From NCBI GenBank assembly GCA_902805805.1, contig CADCUE010000301.1:1-21208 (forward strand): DNA of 21,208 nt, read 5' to 3'. Both the position numbers and the translations under genes were made by a program. Positions 10,290-18,478 of this stretch are shown piece after piece; position 1 is the stretch's first letter, and each line of letters opens with the position of its first letter. The notes under the pieces were generated by a model, which saw nothing but the letters and a program-made list of their open reading frames with translations, ran no database searches and was not told where the DNA came from. This stretch comes from an uncultured Frankineae bacterium (lineage in GTDB: Bacteria > Actinomycetota > Actinomycetes > Mycobacteriales > SCTD01).

Positions 10290-10493
10290 CTAGATCGGGC
10301 GCACCGCGTCCGCCTGCGGGCCCTTCTGGCCCTGGGTGATCTCGAACTCCACGCGCTGGCCCTCGTCGAGGGAGCGGTAGCCGTCGGACTGGATCGCGGA
10401 GTAGTGGACGAAGACGTCAGCACCACCGCCGTCGACGGCGATGAAGCCGAAGCCCTTCTCGGCGTTGAACCACTTGACTGCACCCTGAGCCAT
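10290..10493 (-). CDS. cspA: CspA-family cold-shock protein
   Basis: The 67-residue single-domain nucleic-acid-binding protein begins [18 protein letters not shown]. It has RNP1 (KGFGFI, 13-18) and RNP2 (DVFVHY, 26-31), and ends in the usual [10 protein letters not shown]. Such proteins bind single-stranded RNA/DNA and melt RNA structure, as chaperones in cold and in normal growth. The ATG at 10493 fits the invariant N-terminus; the open frame runs further up but that part is leader. A leader of about 120 bases from the candidate promoter is consistent with the long regulatory 5' UTRs of csp genes. It is flanked by terminators on both sides, so it is a single-gene unit. Confidence 0.96.
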   Translation of the reverse strand: MAQGAVKWFNAEKGFGFIAVDGGGADVFVHYSAIQSDGYRSLDEGQRVEFEITQGQKGPQADAVRPI

Positions 10494-10615
10494 GTTGCCT
10501 GTCTCTCTCTTGCTGGTACGGCTCCGCACACCGCGGGACCGAGTCGTGCCGCCCCGGCCGGAGTCGGCGGGGAAGCGGAGGTCCACGCGGGGATGACCGT
10601 GCAGGACTGGCGACC
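10494..10615 (-). promoter_or_regulatory. Probable long 5' leader of cspA
   Basis: About 120 bases between the candidate promoter and the cspA ATG hold no gene. Just before the ATG is a purine-rich run (GAGAGAGACAGG) that may serve as the ribosome site. The length agrees with cold-shock mRNA leaders, but I cannot demonstrate a specific fold. Confidence 0.4.
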
Positions 10616-10621
10616 ATCGCG

Positions 10622-10648
10622 AGCGTACACATCACGGCCAGAACGCAA
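10622..10648 (-). promoter_or_regulatory. Candidate cspA promoter
   Basis: On the minus strand TTGCGT (10648-10643) is followed after 15 bases by TACGCT (10627-10622), a TANNNT -10. The -35 box directly abuts the rpmB terminator hairpin. The spacing is a little short, so this is a moderate call. Confidence 0.4.
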
Positions 10649-10683
10649 CAGACCTCACCCGGGGGGTCTCCGGGAGAGGTCTG
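10649..10683 (-). terminator. rpmB terminator hairpin
   Basis: CAGACCTC (10649-10656) pairs with GAGGTCTG (10676-10683). After an A/A mismatch the stem continues with CCCGG (10658-10662) against CCGGG (10670-10674). In the minus direction it sits 24 bases after the rpmB stop and is followed by TTGCGTTCT, a moderately T-rich tail. Confidence 0.75.
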
Positions 10684-10707
10684 CGAGGTGCGGGGTGCGC
10701 GTCGCGG

Positions 10708-10905
10708 CTAGGCCCGGACGACCTTCCCGGCCTTGAGGCAGGACGTGCAGACGCCGAGCTTCTTCGGCGTCTTGCCGGAGGGTCCGGTCAGCGCGTGCAC
10801 CGTCTGGATGTTGGGGTTCCAGCGGCGGCGGGTGCGCCGGTGCGAGTGGCTGACGGACATGCCGAAGCCGGGGCCCTTGCCACACACGTCGCAGGTCGCA
10901 GCCAC
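10708..10905 (-). CDS. rpmB: 50S ribosomal protein L28, zinc-binding (C+) form
   Basis: The 65-residue L28 starts [32 protein letters not shown] and has two CXXC pairs (C5/C8 and C53/C56) that would hold a zinc ion. In actinobacteria, zinc-free L28 paralogues are often induced by Zur under zinc shortage. This copy is the zinc-containing type expected of the main gene, and it sits next to fakA as in many genomes. GTG start at 10905 with GGAG about 8 bases upstream. It is divergent from the fakA-like gene, with its own leader and terminator. Confidence 0.96.
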   Translation of the reverse strand: MAATCDVCGKGPGFGMSVSHSHRRTRRRWNPNIQTVHALTGPSGKTPKKLGVCTSCLKAGKVVRA

Positions 10906-11129
10906 GGTTTCGCTCCAGGGGGTGTCGATCGAAGAGGTCGAGGTGCGCAGGCACCGCCCGGTCTGACGCCGGGCGAAGTGCCACAGTAGCAGGACCGATA
11001 GCCTGCGCTCCCGGCTCGGAGCCTGCCCCGGCGGCTGCCCGGTGACCCGGCTGCGCAGGCCGGCACCGGCCTCCGCGACGCCTGTCTCGGACCGGTCGTC
11101 CCGTTCTGCCGTCGTCGAGGAGGTCGTGC
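10906..11129. promoter_or_regulatory. Divergent rpmB / fakA intergenic region with leader hairpins
   Basis: This region holds no gene. On the minus strand TACTGT (10988-10983) is a -10-like hexamer for rpmB, giving a leader of roughly 70 bases. That leader holds two small hairpins: GTGC-GCAG-GCAC (10943-10954) and CGCCCGG/CCGGGCG (10955-10961 with 10969-10975). On the plus strand TAGCCT (10999-11004) is a weak -10 candidate for the fakA-like gene. No good -35 box is visible on either side. Confidence 0.4.
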
Positions 11130-12755
11130 GTGCTGCAGGTCCTCGACGCCGCAGCGCTGCGCCGGTGGTGCTCCGCGGCCTGCGTCGACCTCGCGGCCGC
11201 GCGGAGCGAGATCGACGACCTGAACGTCTACCCGGTGCCGGACGGGGACACCGGGACCAACCTGCTGCTGACCATGGAGTCGGTGCAGTCGGCGGTGCAG
11301 GCGGCGCCGCAGGACCGGGCGTCCACCCTGCGCGCGATGGCGCACGGCGCGCTCATGGGGGCGCGCGGCAACTCGGGCGTCATCCTCTCGCAGCTGCTGC
11401 GGGGCCTCGCCGAGGTGCTGGAGGACGACGGCTCGCCGGCCGCCGTCCGTCGGGCGCTGGGCCGCGCCGCCGAGCTGGCCTACGCCGCCGTGTCCCGGCC
11501 GGTCGAGGGCACCCTGCTCACGGTCGCGCGCGAGTGCGCCGAGGCGGTCGCAGGGCTCGACGGCGACCTGGCGGAGGTGGTGCGGACCGCCCGCGCCGCC
11601 GCGGCGGCCTCCCTGGCCCGCACGCCCGAGCTGCTCCCGGCGCTGGAGGCGGCCGGCGTGGTGGACGCCGGCGGTCGCGGTCTGTGCGTGCTGCTCGAGG
11701 CGCTCGAGCGGGTGGTGACCGGGGAGTGCGCCGCCGTCCCCGGTGGTCCCGCACCCGTGCAGGTGCTGGTGCCGCGGGACCGGTCGGGCCTGGCCGCAGC
11801 GCGGGAGGCCGGCGCCGACGACTACGCCTACGAGGTCCAGTACCTCCTGCGTGACGCCACGGCCGAGGGCGTCGCGCAGCTGGAGGCGGTGCTGGGGACG
11901 CTCGGCGACTCGCTCGTCGTGGTCGGCGGCGGACCCGGCTCGCCGGGGCTGTTCAACGTCCACGTGCACGTCAACGACGTCGGAGCGGCGGTCGAGGCGG
12001 GGCTCGACGCCGGGCGGCCCTTCCGCATCACCGTCACCCGCTTCGTCGACCAGATCGCGGGCGACCGCGACGGGGCCGCGCCGGTTCGGCGGCCGGGACG
12101 CTCGGTCGTCGCGGTGGCGCCCGGCGCGGGTCTGGCCGCCCTGTTCCGCGAGGCCGGCGCCCTGGTCGTCGAGGGGGGTCCGACGCGCAACCCCTCCACC
12201 GCCGAGCTGCTGGCCGCGGTCCGCGACGAGGCGGCCGCCGAGGTGGTGCTGCTCCCGAACGACGCCAACACGCTCGCCGTCGCCTCGGCCGCGGCCGCCG
12301 CCGCCCGTGACGACGGCTTCGCCGTCGCGGTCGTGCCGACGCGCTCCGGCGTGCAGGGCCTGGCCGCGCTGGCCGTCGCCGACCACGACCGGCCCTTCGA
12401 GGACGACGTGGCCGCCATGGCCGAGGCCGCCGGCTCCACCCGGATCGGCGAGGTGACCGTGGCGGTGCGCCAGTCGGCCACGATGGCCGGCATCTGCCGT
12501 CCGGGCGACGTCCTGGGCCTGCTCGAGGGCGACGTCGTCCTGATCGGCAGCGATCCCGAGGACGTGGCGCTCGAGCTGCTGCAGCGGATGCTGGCCGGTG
12601 GGGGCGAGCTGGTGACGATCGTGACGGGCGCCGACGCGGCGCCGGGCGCCGGGCAGCGCCTGTGCGCCGAGGTGGAGCGGACCCGCACCGCGGTCGAGGT
12701 CGTGCACTACGACGGCGGGCAGCCGCACTACCCGCTGCTGCTGGGCGTGGAGTAG
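11130..12755 (+). CDS. fakA: DAK2-domain protein, FakA-like fatty acid kinase subunit
   Basis: The 541-residue protein matches the YloV/FakA family. The N-terminal DhaL-like kinase domain has the metal/ATP motif DGDTGTN (38-44) and [16 protein letters not shown] (77-92). A central domain contains YAYEVQYLL and the [10 protein letters not shown] block, and a C-terminal domain follows. In Firmicutes FakA phosphorylates fatty acids held by FakB (DegV family), giving acyl-phosphates for membrane lipid synthesis. No FakB is in this window, and in actinobacteria the role is less studied. The GTG start at 11130 has GAGGAGG 6 bases upstream. recG follows after 5 bases. The rpmB-fakA-recG grouping recurs in Bacillus and mycobacteria. 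Confidence 0.88.
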   Translation: MLQVLDAAALRRWCSAACVDLAAARSEIDDLNVYPVPDGDTGTNLLLTMESVQSAVQAAPQDRASTLRAMAHGALMGARGNSGVILSQLLRGLAEVLEDDGSPAAVRRALGRAAELAYAAVSRPVEGTLLTVARECAEAVAGLDGDLAEVVRTARAAAAASLARTPELLPALEAAGVVDAGGRGLCVLLEALERVVTGECAAVPGGPAPVQVLVPRDRSGLAAAREAGADDYAYEVQYLLRDATAEGVAQLEAVLGTLGDSLVVVGGGPGSPGLFNVHVHVNDVGAAVEAGLDAGRPFRITVTRFVDQIAGDRDGAAPVRRPGRSVVAVAPGAGLAALFREAGALVVEGGPTRNPSTAELLAAVRDEAAAEVVLLPNDANTLAVASAAAAAARDDGFAVAVVPTRSGVQGLAALAVADHDRPFEDDVAAMAEAAGSTRIGEVTVAVRQSATMAGICRPGDVLGLLEGDVVLIGSDPEDVALELLQRMLAGGGELVTIVTGADAAPGAGQRLCAEVERTRTAVEVVHYDGGQPHYPLLLGVE

Positions 12756-12760
12756 CCGCC

Positions 12761-14923
12761 GTGGTCGCGCTCAGCGCCCGGCTCTCGGCGGCCGTGGGGG
12801 ACCGGACCGCCAAGGCCTTCGCCGCGCACCTGGACCTGCACACGGTCGGGGACCTGCTGCGGCACTATCCCCGGCGCTACACCGAGCGGGGTGCGCTGAC
12901 GCCGTTCGACGAGCTGGTCCTGGACGAGTACGCCACCGTCTTCGCCGAGGTGCAGGCCGTCTCGGGGCGCACGCTCACCGCGCGCAGCAACCGCAAGCCG
13001 CTGCACAAGACCGACGTGACGCTCGCCGACGACCGCGGCGCGACGATGCGCATCGCGCTGTTCAACCGCCGGTGGGCCGTCAACGAGCTGCGCGCCGGCC
13101 GCCGGGCCTTCTTCTCCGGCAAGGTCGAGCGCTTCAACGGCCGCATCCAGCTGGCCAACCCGGAGTACCAGCTCGTCGACGACGACGAGGGCGTGCTGGC
13201 CGAGGAGTTCGCCGGCACGCTGGTGCCGATCTACCCGGCGGCGGCCAAGGTCCCGAGCCACACGATCGCCCGGGCCGTCCGGATGGCGCTCGACATGGCC
13301 GACCTCGGCGCCGACCCGCTGCCGGAGGACCTCCGGCGACGCCACGGCCTCGTCGCGTTCGAGCAGGCGCTGCGCGACGTGCACCTGCCGATCCGCCGGG
13401 TCGACGTCGAGCGGGCCCGGCAGCGCCTGACCTGGGACGAGGCCTTCGTCCTGCAGGTCGTGCTGGCGCAGCGCCGGGCCGCCACGCGCTCGCTGCCCGG
13501 CGTCCCGCGCCCGGGGCGGCCGGGCGGGCTGCTCGACGCCTTCGACGCCGCGCTGCCCTTCTCGCTGACCGCGGGCCAGACCCAGGTCGGGGCGGTCCTC
13601 GCCGAGGACCTCTCCGGCTCGGCGCCCATGCACCGCCTGCTGCAGGGCGAGGTCGGCTCGGGCAAGACGGTCGTCGCCCTGCGGGCCATGCTCCAGGTCG
13701 TCGACAGCGGGGGCCAGGCCGCCCTGCTCGCGCCGACGGAGGTCCTCGCCCAGCAGCACGCGCGCTCCCTGGCCGCGCTGCTCGGACCGCTCGCCACGGC
13801 CGGACAGCTCGGGGCGCCGGACCCCGCGACGTCGATCGCGCTGCTGACCGGCTCGCAGGGGGCGGCCGCGCGGCGCACTGCGCTGGGCGCCGTCGCGAGC
13901 GGCGAGGCGGGTCTGGTGGTCGGCACCCACGCCCTGCTGTCCGAGGGCGTGGCCTTCGCCGAGCTGGGGCTGGTCGTCGTCGACGAGCAGCACCGCTTCG
14001 GCGTCGAGCAGCGCGACGCCCTGCGCGCCAAGGGCACCAGCCCGCACGTGCTGGTCATGACCGCCACCCCGATCCCGCGCACCATCGCCATGACGGTCTA
14101 CGGCGACCTCGAGGTGTCCAGCCTGTCGGAGCTGCCGAAGGGGCGGGCGCCGATCAGGACGGCGGTCGTGCCCGCCAGCGAGAAGCCGGCCTGGCTGGAC
14201 GCGGCCTGGCAGCGGGTGCGCGAGCACGTCGCCGAGGGTCGCCAGGCGTTCGTCGTGTGCCCGCGCATCGGCGGCGACGAGAGCGAGGAGCGCTCGGCGG
14301 ACGGCCGCCGGCCCGGGGTGGCGGTCCTCGACGCGCACCTGCTCCTGGTGCACGGCCCGCTGTCGGGGCTGCGCGTCGAGGTGCTGCACGGCCGGCTCGC
14401 CCCTGAGGACAAGGACGCCGTCATGCGGCGCTTCACCGCAGGGGAGGTCGACGTCCTGGTCGCGACCACCGTCATCGAGGTCGGCGTGGACGTCCCGAAC
14501 GCCACCGTCATGGTGGTGCTGGACGCCGAGCGCTTCGGGGTGAGCCAGCTGCACCAGCTGCGGGGCCGGGTCGGCCGGGGACGGCACGCCGCCCTGTGCC
14601 TGCTGGTCACCGACGCCGAGGCCGGCACCCCGTCGCGCACCCGCCTGGACGCGGTCGCCGCCACGAACGACGGCTTCGCGCTGTCGCGCGTCGACCTCGA
14701 GCAGCGCCGCGAGGGAGACGTCCTCGGCGCCGACCAGTCCGGCACGCGCAGCTCGCTGAAGCTGCTGCGCCTGCTCGACCACGAGGACGTCATCGCCGAG
14801 GCCCGCGCCGAGGCGGTGGCGCTCGTCGACGGCGACCTGCTGCTCGCCGGTCAGCCCGCGCTGCGCCAGGCGGTGCTCGACGTCCTCGACGCCGAGCGCG
14901 CCGAGTTCCTCGAGAAGGCGTGA
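12761..14923 (+). CDS. recG: ATP-dependent DNA helicase RecG
   Basis: The 720-residue helicase remodels stalled replication forks and Holliday junctions. An N-terminal wedge (OB-fold) region covers about 50-150. The superfamily-2 motor has Walker A GEVGSGKT at 296-303, DEQH at 408-411 within DEQHRFGVEQR, TATPIPRT at 434-441, LPKGR at 458-462 and GRVGRGRH at 602-609. The usual QGDVGSGKT is QGEVGSGKT here, a mild change. GTG at 12761 is chosen because GGAG overlapping the fakA stop lies 8 bases upstream and the length then matches the family. Translation is probably coupled to fakA. Confidence 0.96.
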   Translation: MVALSARLSAAVGDRTAKAFAAHLDLHTVGDLLRHYPRRYTERGALTPFDELVLDEYATVFAEVQAVSGRTLTARSNRKPLHKTDVTLADDRGATMRIALFNRRWAVNELRAGRRAFFSGKVERFNGRIQLANPEYQLVDDDEGVLAEEFAGTLVPIYPAAAKVPSHTIARAVRMALDMADLGADPLPEDLRRRHGLVAFEQALRDVHLPIRRVDVERARQRLTWDEAFVLQVVLAQRRAATRSLPGVPRPGRPGGLLDAFDAALPFSLTAGQTQVGAVLAEDLSGSAPMHRLLQGEVGSGKTVVALRAMLQVVDSGGQAALLAPTEVLAQQHARSLAALLGPLATAGQLGAPDPATSIALLTGSQGAAARRTALGAVASGEAGLVVGTHALLSEGVAFAELGLVVVDEQHRFGVEQRDALRAKGTSPHVLVMTATPIPRTIAMTVYGDLEVSSLSELPKGRAPIRTAVVPASEKPAWLDAAWQRVREHVAEGRQAFVVCPRIGGDESEERSADGRRPGVAVLDAHLLLVHGPLSGLRVEVLHGRLAPEDKDAVMRRFTAGEVDVLVATTVIEVGVDVPNATVMVVLDAERFGVSQLHQLRGRVGRGRHAALCLLVTDAEAGTPSRTRLDAVAATNDGFALSRVDLEQRREGDVLGADQSGTRSSLKLLRLLDHEDVIAEARAEAVALVDGDLLLAGQPALRQAVLDVLDAERAEFLEKA

Positions 14924-14943
14924 GGCCGTACGCCCCTGCCCCT

Positions 14944-14965
14944 CGCCGCGTCGGCCGTCGCGGCG
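14944..14965 (+). terminator. Hairpin between recG and rsmD
   Basis: CGCCGCG (14944-14950) and CGCGGCG (14959-14965) form a 7-bp GC stem, 21 bases after the recG stop and 14 bases before the rsmD start. It could be a weak terminator or attenuator inside the cluster. There is no T-run, and it could be chance in such GC-rich DNA. Confidence 0.35.
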
Positions 14966-14979
14966 GGCACGATGGCGGC

Positions 14980-15525
14980 ATGACACGGGTGATCTCCGGC
15001 AGCGCGCGCGGCCGTCGGCTCGCGGTCCCCGAGGGGACCGCCACGCGGCCCACCTCCGACCGGGCCCGCGAGGGGCTGTTCTCCAGCCTGCTGTCCCTGC
15101 TCGACGTCGAGCAGGCGCGGGTGCTCGACCTGTACGCCGGCTCGGGCGCCCTGGGGCTCGAGGCCCTGTCCCGCGGAGCGGCGAGCGCCACGCTCGTGGA
15201 GAGCGATCCGGAGGCGGTCGCCGTCCTGCGCGACAACGTCGAGCGGCTCGCCCTGCACGGCGCGCACGTCGTGGCCGTGCCCGTGGAGCGCTGGCTGGCG
15301 GTGGACCCCGAGCCGCGGTACGACCTGGCGCTGGTCGACCCGCCGTACGAGCTGGACGTGGTCCCGGTGCTGGAGCTGCTGGCGCCGTGGGTCTCGGACG
15401 ACGGCGTCGTGGCCGTCGAGCGCGCCACCCGCGGTCCGGACCTGGACTGGCCGGACGGGTTCGAGCCCGTGCGTGAGCGGCGTTACGGTGCGGCCACGCT
15501 CTGGTACGCCAGGCGCCTCCGCTAG
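14980..15525 (+). CDS. rsmD: 16S rRNA (guanine966-N2)-methyltransferase RsmD
   Basis: The 181-residue SAM-dependent enzyme methylates G966 of 16S rRNA. It shows the family start RVISGSARGRRL (3-13), the RPTSDRAREGLF block (23-34), SAM-binding DLYAGSGALGLEALSRGA at 50-67, and the catalytic DPPY at 120-123. ATG at 14980 is chosen because it begins the conserved N-terminus; the ribosome site is poor. An ATG 8 bases earlier leads to a stop after three codons. It lies 9 bases before coaD, a pairing seen in very many bacteria. Confidence 0.95.
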   Translation: MTRVISGSARGRRLAVPEGTATRPTSDRAREGLFSSLLSLLDVEQARVLDLYAGSGALGLEALSRGAASATLVESDPEAVAVLRDNVERLALHGAHVVAVPVERWLAVDPEPRYDLALVDPPYELDVVPVLELLAPWVSDDGVVAVERATRGPDLDWPDGFEPVRERRYGAATLWYARRLR

Positions 15526-15528
15526 GCT
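15523..15528 (+). promoter_or_regulatory. Candidate -10 element giving a leaderless coaD transcript
   Basis: TAGGCT (TANNNT type) includes the rsmD stop codon and ends 6 bases before the coaD ATG. That is the distance expected if transcription starts at the ATG itself. No clear -35 is present; leaderless starts are frequent in actinobacteria. The coaD ribosome site is poorly placed, which fits. Confidence 0.35.
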
Positions 15529-15534
15529 CGGAGC

Positions 15535-16029
15535 ATGAGACGGGCAGTCTGTCCCGGTTCCTTCGACCCCGTGACCCTCGGTCACCTCGACATCGTGGAA
15601 CGGGCCTCGGCGATCTACGACGAGGTCACCGTCGCCGTCCTGATCAACAAGAAGAAGTCGTCGCTGTTCACCGTCGAGGAGCGCATGGAGCTGCTCACGC
15701 AGGTGACGGCGACCTACGGCAACGTCAAGGTCGACAGCTTCCACGGCCTGCTCGTGGACTACTGCCGCACCTTCGAGATCCCGGTGATCGTCAAGGGCCT
15801 GCGCGCGATCAGCGACTTCGACTACGAGCTGCAGATGGCCCAGATGAACCACGGGCTCGCCGGCGTCGAGACGATGTTCATGACGACCAACCCGCTGTAC
15901 TCCTTCCTGTCCTCCAGCCTGGTCAAGGAGGTCGCGACCTACGGCGGGGACGTCTCCGGACTCGTCCCGCCGCTGGTGCACGCCTCCCTGTCCGAGCGGC
16001 TGGCCGCCGCCGCCCCGGCGACGTCATGA
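15535..16029 (+). CDS. coaD: Phosphopantetheine adenylyltransferase
   Basis: The 164-residue enzyme transfers AMP from ATP to 4'-phosphopantetheine, the penultimate step of coenzyme A synthesis. Marks seen: GSFDPVTLGHLD (8-19) with the TLGH nucleotidyltransferase motif, GLRAISDFDYELQMA (88-102), and SSSLVKEVA (126-134). Length is typical. CoA is also the source of the phosphopantetheine arm of the AcpP encoded further on. Its TGA overlaps the ATG of the SepIVA-like gene (ATGA), so the two are coupled. Confidence 0.98.
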   Translation: MRRAVCPGSFDPVTLGHLDIVERASAIYDEVTVAVLINKKKSSLFTVEERMELLTQVTATYGNVKVDSFHGLLVDYCRTFEIPVIVKGLRAISDFDYELQMAQMNHGLAGVETMFMTTNPLYSFLSSSLVKEVATYGGDVSGLVPPLVHASLSERLAAAAPATS

Positions 16030-16544
16030 CCGACCGCTCCAGCGCCGACCTCGAAGAGGTCCTCGACCACCTCACGGCGCTCGTCGAGGACGCCCGCGCC
16101 CTGCCGATGTCGGCGTCCTGCGTGGTCAACCGCGCAGAGGTCCTCGACCTGGTCGACGAAGCCCGTCGGGTCCTGCCGGCCGAGCTGGCGGACGCCCGGC
16201 GGCTGCTCGTCGACCGGGACCGGCTGCTCGAGCAGGGCCGCGTCAAGGCCGAGCGACTGGTCGAGCAGGCCCGTGAGGAGCAGGCCCGCCTCGTCGAGGC
16301 CACGGCCGTCTACACGCGCGCCCAGGCCGAGGCCGACCGCATGCTCGAGCACGCGCACGACGCGGCCGAGGCGATGCGGCTGCAGACCGAGGACTACGTC
16401 GACGCCAAGCTCGCCGGCTTCGAGACCGTCCTGACGACGACGCTCGCGGCCGTCACGCGGGGACGGGAGCGGCTGTCCGGGCGCGCTCAGCCCGAGCCGC
16501 AGCCCGAGCCCGAGCTCGACGGGACTCCCGCGTCCCGTCCCTGA
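16026..16544 (+). CDS. sepIVA: SepIVA/DivIVA-like coiled-coil protein
   Basis: The 172-residue protein is rich in Glu, Ala, Arg and Leu. Residues about 35-150 are predicted to be mostly helix and coiled coil, including VDRDRLLEQGRVKAERLVEQ and the following AEADRMLEHAHDAAEAM stretch. A short Pro-Glu tail (QPEPQPEPEPEL) follows. Position and look match Rv2927c/MSMEG_2416 (SepIVA), a DivIVA-related protein needed for septation and polar wall growth in mycobacteria. The conserved N-terminal DivIVA membrane-binding motif is not evident. ATGA overlap with coaD. The name rests on context plus overall composition, since coiled coils carry little family signal. Confidence 0.7.
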   Translation: MTDRSSADLEEVLDHLTALVEDARALPMSASCVVNRAEVLDLVDEARRVLPAELADARRLLVDRDRLLEQGRVKAERLVEQAREEQARLVEATAVYTRAQAEADRMLEHAHDAAEAMRLQTEDYVDAKLAGFETVLTTTLAAVTRGRERLSGRAQPEPQPEPELDGTPASRP

Positions 16545-16600
16545 CCCGGCCCGCGACCTCCGGCGCGCCGCCGTCCCCGACCCCTGACTGCGCCGTCCGC

Positions 16601-16606
16601 TACCCT
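16601..16606 (+). promoter_or_regulatory. Candidate -10 element for the DUF177-rpmF cluster
   Basis: TACCCT (TANNNT) lies 33 bases before the GTG of the DUF177 gene, in the 95-bp gap after the SepIVA-like gene. No good -35 accompanies it. It would begin the DUF177-rpmF-plsX-acpP-rnc-mutM transcript. Confidence 0.4.
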
Positions 16607-16639
16607 TGCGAGCGGTCTTCACGACCCTGAGAGCTCTTC

Positions 16640-17239
16640 GTGCCCGAGAACAGGAAGCCGCAGCCCCGCCTCGACCCCCGTCAGCCCCTGGTCCTCGACA
16701 CGCGCGAGCTGGGACGCCGTCCGGGGTCGATGCGCACCGTGCGGTTCCCCGCTCCCGCGCCCGAGCGCCTCGGGGGAGAGCTGATCGGCGTGCCCGTCGG
16801 CACCGAGATCGACCTGGACCTCAGGCTCGAGTCGGTGATGGAGGGCGTGCTGGTCAGCGGCACGGTGACCGCGCCCCTCACGGGGGAGTGCGGTCGCTGC
16901 CTCGAGCCCGTCACCGACACGTTGACGGTCGACCTGCAGGAGCTGTACGCCTACACGGACAGCGACGACCAGGACGAGGACGTCAGCCGCATGGAGGGCG
17001 ACCTGCTCGACCTGGAGCCCGCCGTGCGCGACGCGGTGGTGCTCGCCCTGCCGCTGACCCCGCTGTGCCGGGAGGACTGCGCCGGGCTGTGCGTCGACTG
17101 CGGCGAGCGGCTCGACGACCTGCCGGAGGACCACGCGCACGACGCACCGGACCCCCGGTGGGCGGCGCTGCAGTCCGCGCTCGACCCCCCGCACCCGGTC
17201 CGACCCGTGGACCGCACGACCCCCGAGATCCAGGAGTAG
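16640..17239 (+). CDS. DUF177 (YceD-like) protein
   Basis: The 199-residue protein has the YceD/DUF177 core (VLDTRELGRRPG, then a beta-rich domain with SGTVTAPLTGECGRCLEPV). Cysteines stand at C84/C87 and in a C-terminal cluster C143, C147, C151, C154 (PLCREDCAGLCVDCG), which could bind zinc. DUF177 genes are nearly always directly upstream of rpmF. In plants and E. coli they are linked to 23S rRNA accumulation, so a role in large-subunit assembly is likely. GTG start at 16640; the rpmF ribosome site overlaps its stop. Residues 160-199 are acidic then Pro-rich and probably disordered. Confidence 0.92.
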   Translation: MPENRKPQPRLDPRQPLVLDTRELGRRPGSMRTVRFPAPAPERLGGELIGVPVGTEIDLDLRLESVMEGVLVSGTVTAPLTGECGRCLEPVTDTLTVDLQELYAYTDSDDQDEDVSRMEGDLLDLEPAVRDAVVLALPLTPLCREDCAGLCVDCGERLDDLPEDHAHDAPDPRWAALQSALDPPHPVRPVDRTTPEIQE

Positions 17240-17244
17240 CAGCG

Positions 17245-17415
17245 ATGGCCGTCCCGAAGCGCAAGATGTCGCGCAGCAACACCCGCTCGCGCCGTGCGCA
17301 GTGGAAGACCACTGCCCCCGCGCTGACCACCTGCGACCGCGGTCACGTGACGCTGCCGCACACCGTCTGCCCCGAGTGCGGTCGGTACGACAAGCGCACC
17401 GTCATCACGGTCTGA
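17245..17415 (+). CDS. rpmF: 50S ribosomal protein L32
   Basis: The 56-residue protein starts with the diagnostic MAVPKRKMSRSNTRSRRAQWK. The zinc knuckle is C30-DRGH...C42-PE-C45: the third and fourth Cys are present, but the first CXXC is CDRG, with His34 close by. AGGAG overlapping the DUF177 stop sits 8 bases before the ATG. It is co-transcribed with DUF177 and followed by plsX, the classic DUF177-rpmF-plsX order. Confidence 0.97.
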   Translation: MAVPKRKMSRSNTRSRRAQWKTTAPALTTCDRGHVTLPHTVCPECGRYDKRTVITV

Positions 17416-17434
17416 CCCCGCAGCGAGCGATCCC

Positions 17435-18478
17435 GTGGTGACCCGGGTCGCGCTGGACCTGCTCGGCGGGGACAGCGCTCCGGAGGCCGTGGTGGACGGT
17501 GCGGTCCTCGTCGCCCGGCGCAGCCCTGACGTGGAGCTCGTCCTGGTCGGTCCGGTCGACGTCGCCGAGCGGCTGCTCGACGCCCGCGGCCTCGCCGGAC
17601 GGTTCCGGCTGGTCGCGGCGTCCCAGGTCGTCCGGATGGACGAGGAGCCGGCCCGCGCGGTGCGCGCGAAGCGTGACGCGACCGTCCGCGTCGCCGCGCG
17701 GCTGGTCCGCGACGGCGAGGCGGACGCGGTCGTCACCGTGGGCTCGACCGGCGCAGCCGTCGCCGCAGCGCTGTTCACCCTGGGACGGCTGCCCGGGATG
17801 ACGCGTCCGGCGCTGGCCGCGGTCATCCCGGCCAAGGCCGGTCCGCTGGTCTTCCTCGACGCCGGAGCCACCACGGAGGCCACGCCGGACCTGCTCGCGC
17901 AGTTCGCCCTCGCCGGTGCCGCCTTCGCGGCGGTGCGGCTCGGGCTGCCGGCGCCCCGCGTCGGGCTGCTGTCCATCGGCGAGGAGGCCGGCAAGGGCGA
18001 CGAGCTGCGCAAGGCGGCGCACACCGCCATCGCCGCGCTGCCGCTCGACTTCATCGGCAACGTCGAGGGCAAGGACGTGCCGTACGGCGGCCGCGCCGAC
18101 GTGGTCGTGACCGACGGCTTCACCGGCAACGTGCTGGCCAAGGGGCTGGAAGGGGCGGCGACGATGCTCAGCTCCGTGGTGCTCGAGACCCTCACCTCGA
18201 CGACCGAGCGCGCGGCGGCATCGCGGTCGCTGCTGCCCGCGCTGCACGACGCGACGGCGCACATGAGCCCCGACGGGCTCGGCGGCGCCGTGCTGCTCGG
18301 GGTCAAGGGGGTCGTCGTCGTCGGTCACGGCGCCAGCTCCGCGGAGGGCGTGGCCAGCTGCGTGCGGGTCGCCGTGCAGGCCAGCCGGGAGGGCGTCGTC
18401 CCGCGCATCGCCGCGTCGCTGGCCGCTCTGCGCACCGGGTCCTCGGCTGCTCACGAGGTCGCGGCGGTGCTGCGATGA
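17435..18478 (+). CDS. plsX: Phosphate acyltransferase PlsX
   Basis: The 347-residue enzyme converts acyl-ACP plus phosphate to acyl-phosphate, the donor for the first acylation of G3P. Motifs: DLLGGD at 8-13, GSTGA at 103-107, GEEAGKGDE at 182-190, GNVEGKD at 208-214, TDGFTGN at 226-232 and VGHGASS at 296-302. Two adjacent GTG codons (17435, 17438) are both usable starts. The stop overlaps the acpP ATG (ATGA), placing enzyme and carrier protein in one coupled unit. The PlsY partner is not in the window. Confidence 0.95.
   Translation: MVTRVALDLLGGDSAPEAVVDGAVLVARRSPDVELVLVGPVDVAERLLDARGLAGRFRLVAASQVVRMDEEPARAVRAKRDATVRVAARLVRDGEADAVVTVGSTGAAVAAALFTLGRLPGMTRPALAAVIPAKAGPLVFLDAGATTEATPDLLAQFALAGAAFAAVRLGLPAPRVGLLSIGEEAGKGDELRKAAHTAIAALPLDFIGNVEGKDVPYGGRADVVVTDGFTGNVLAKGLEGAATMLSSVVLETLTSTTERAAASRSLLPALHDATAHMSPDGLGGAVLLGVKGVVVVGHGASSAEGVASCVRVAVQASREGVVPRIAASLAALRTGSSAAHEVAAVLR

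Noticed and set aside
14972..14983. ATG GCG GCA TGA mini-frame just before rsmD
   Set aside because: Three codons overlapping the true start are most likely chance. There is no strong ribosome site to suggest an upstream regulatory peptide.
12728..14986. Long minus-strand open frame opposite recG
   Set aside because: It has no recognisable motifs, and recG on the plus strand has all its helicase motifs. It is a composition artefact.
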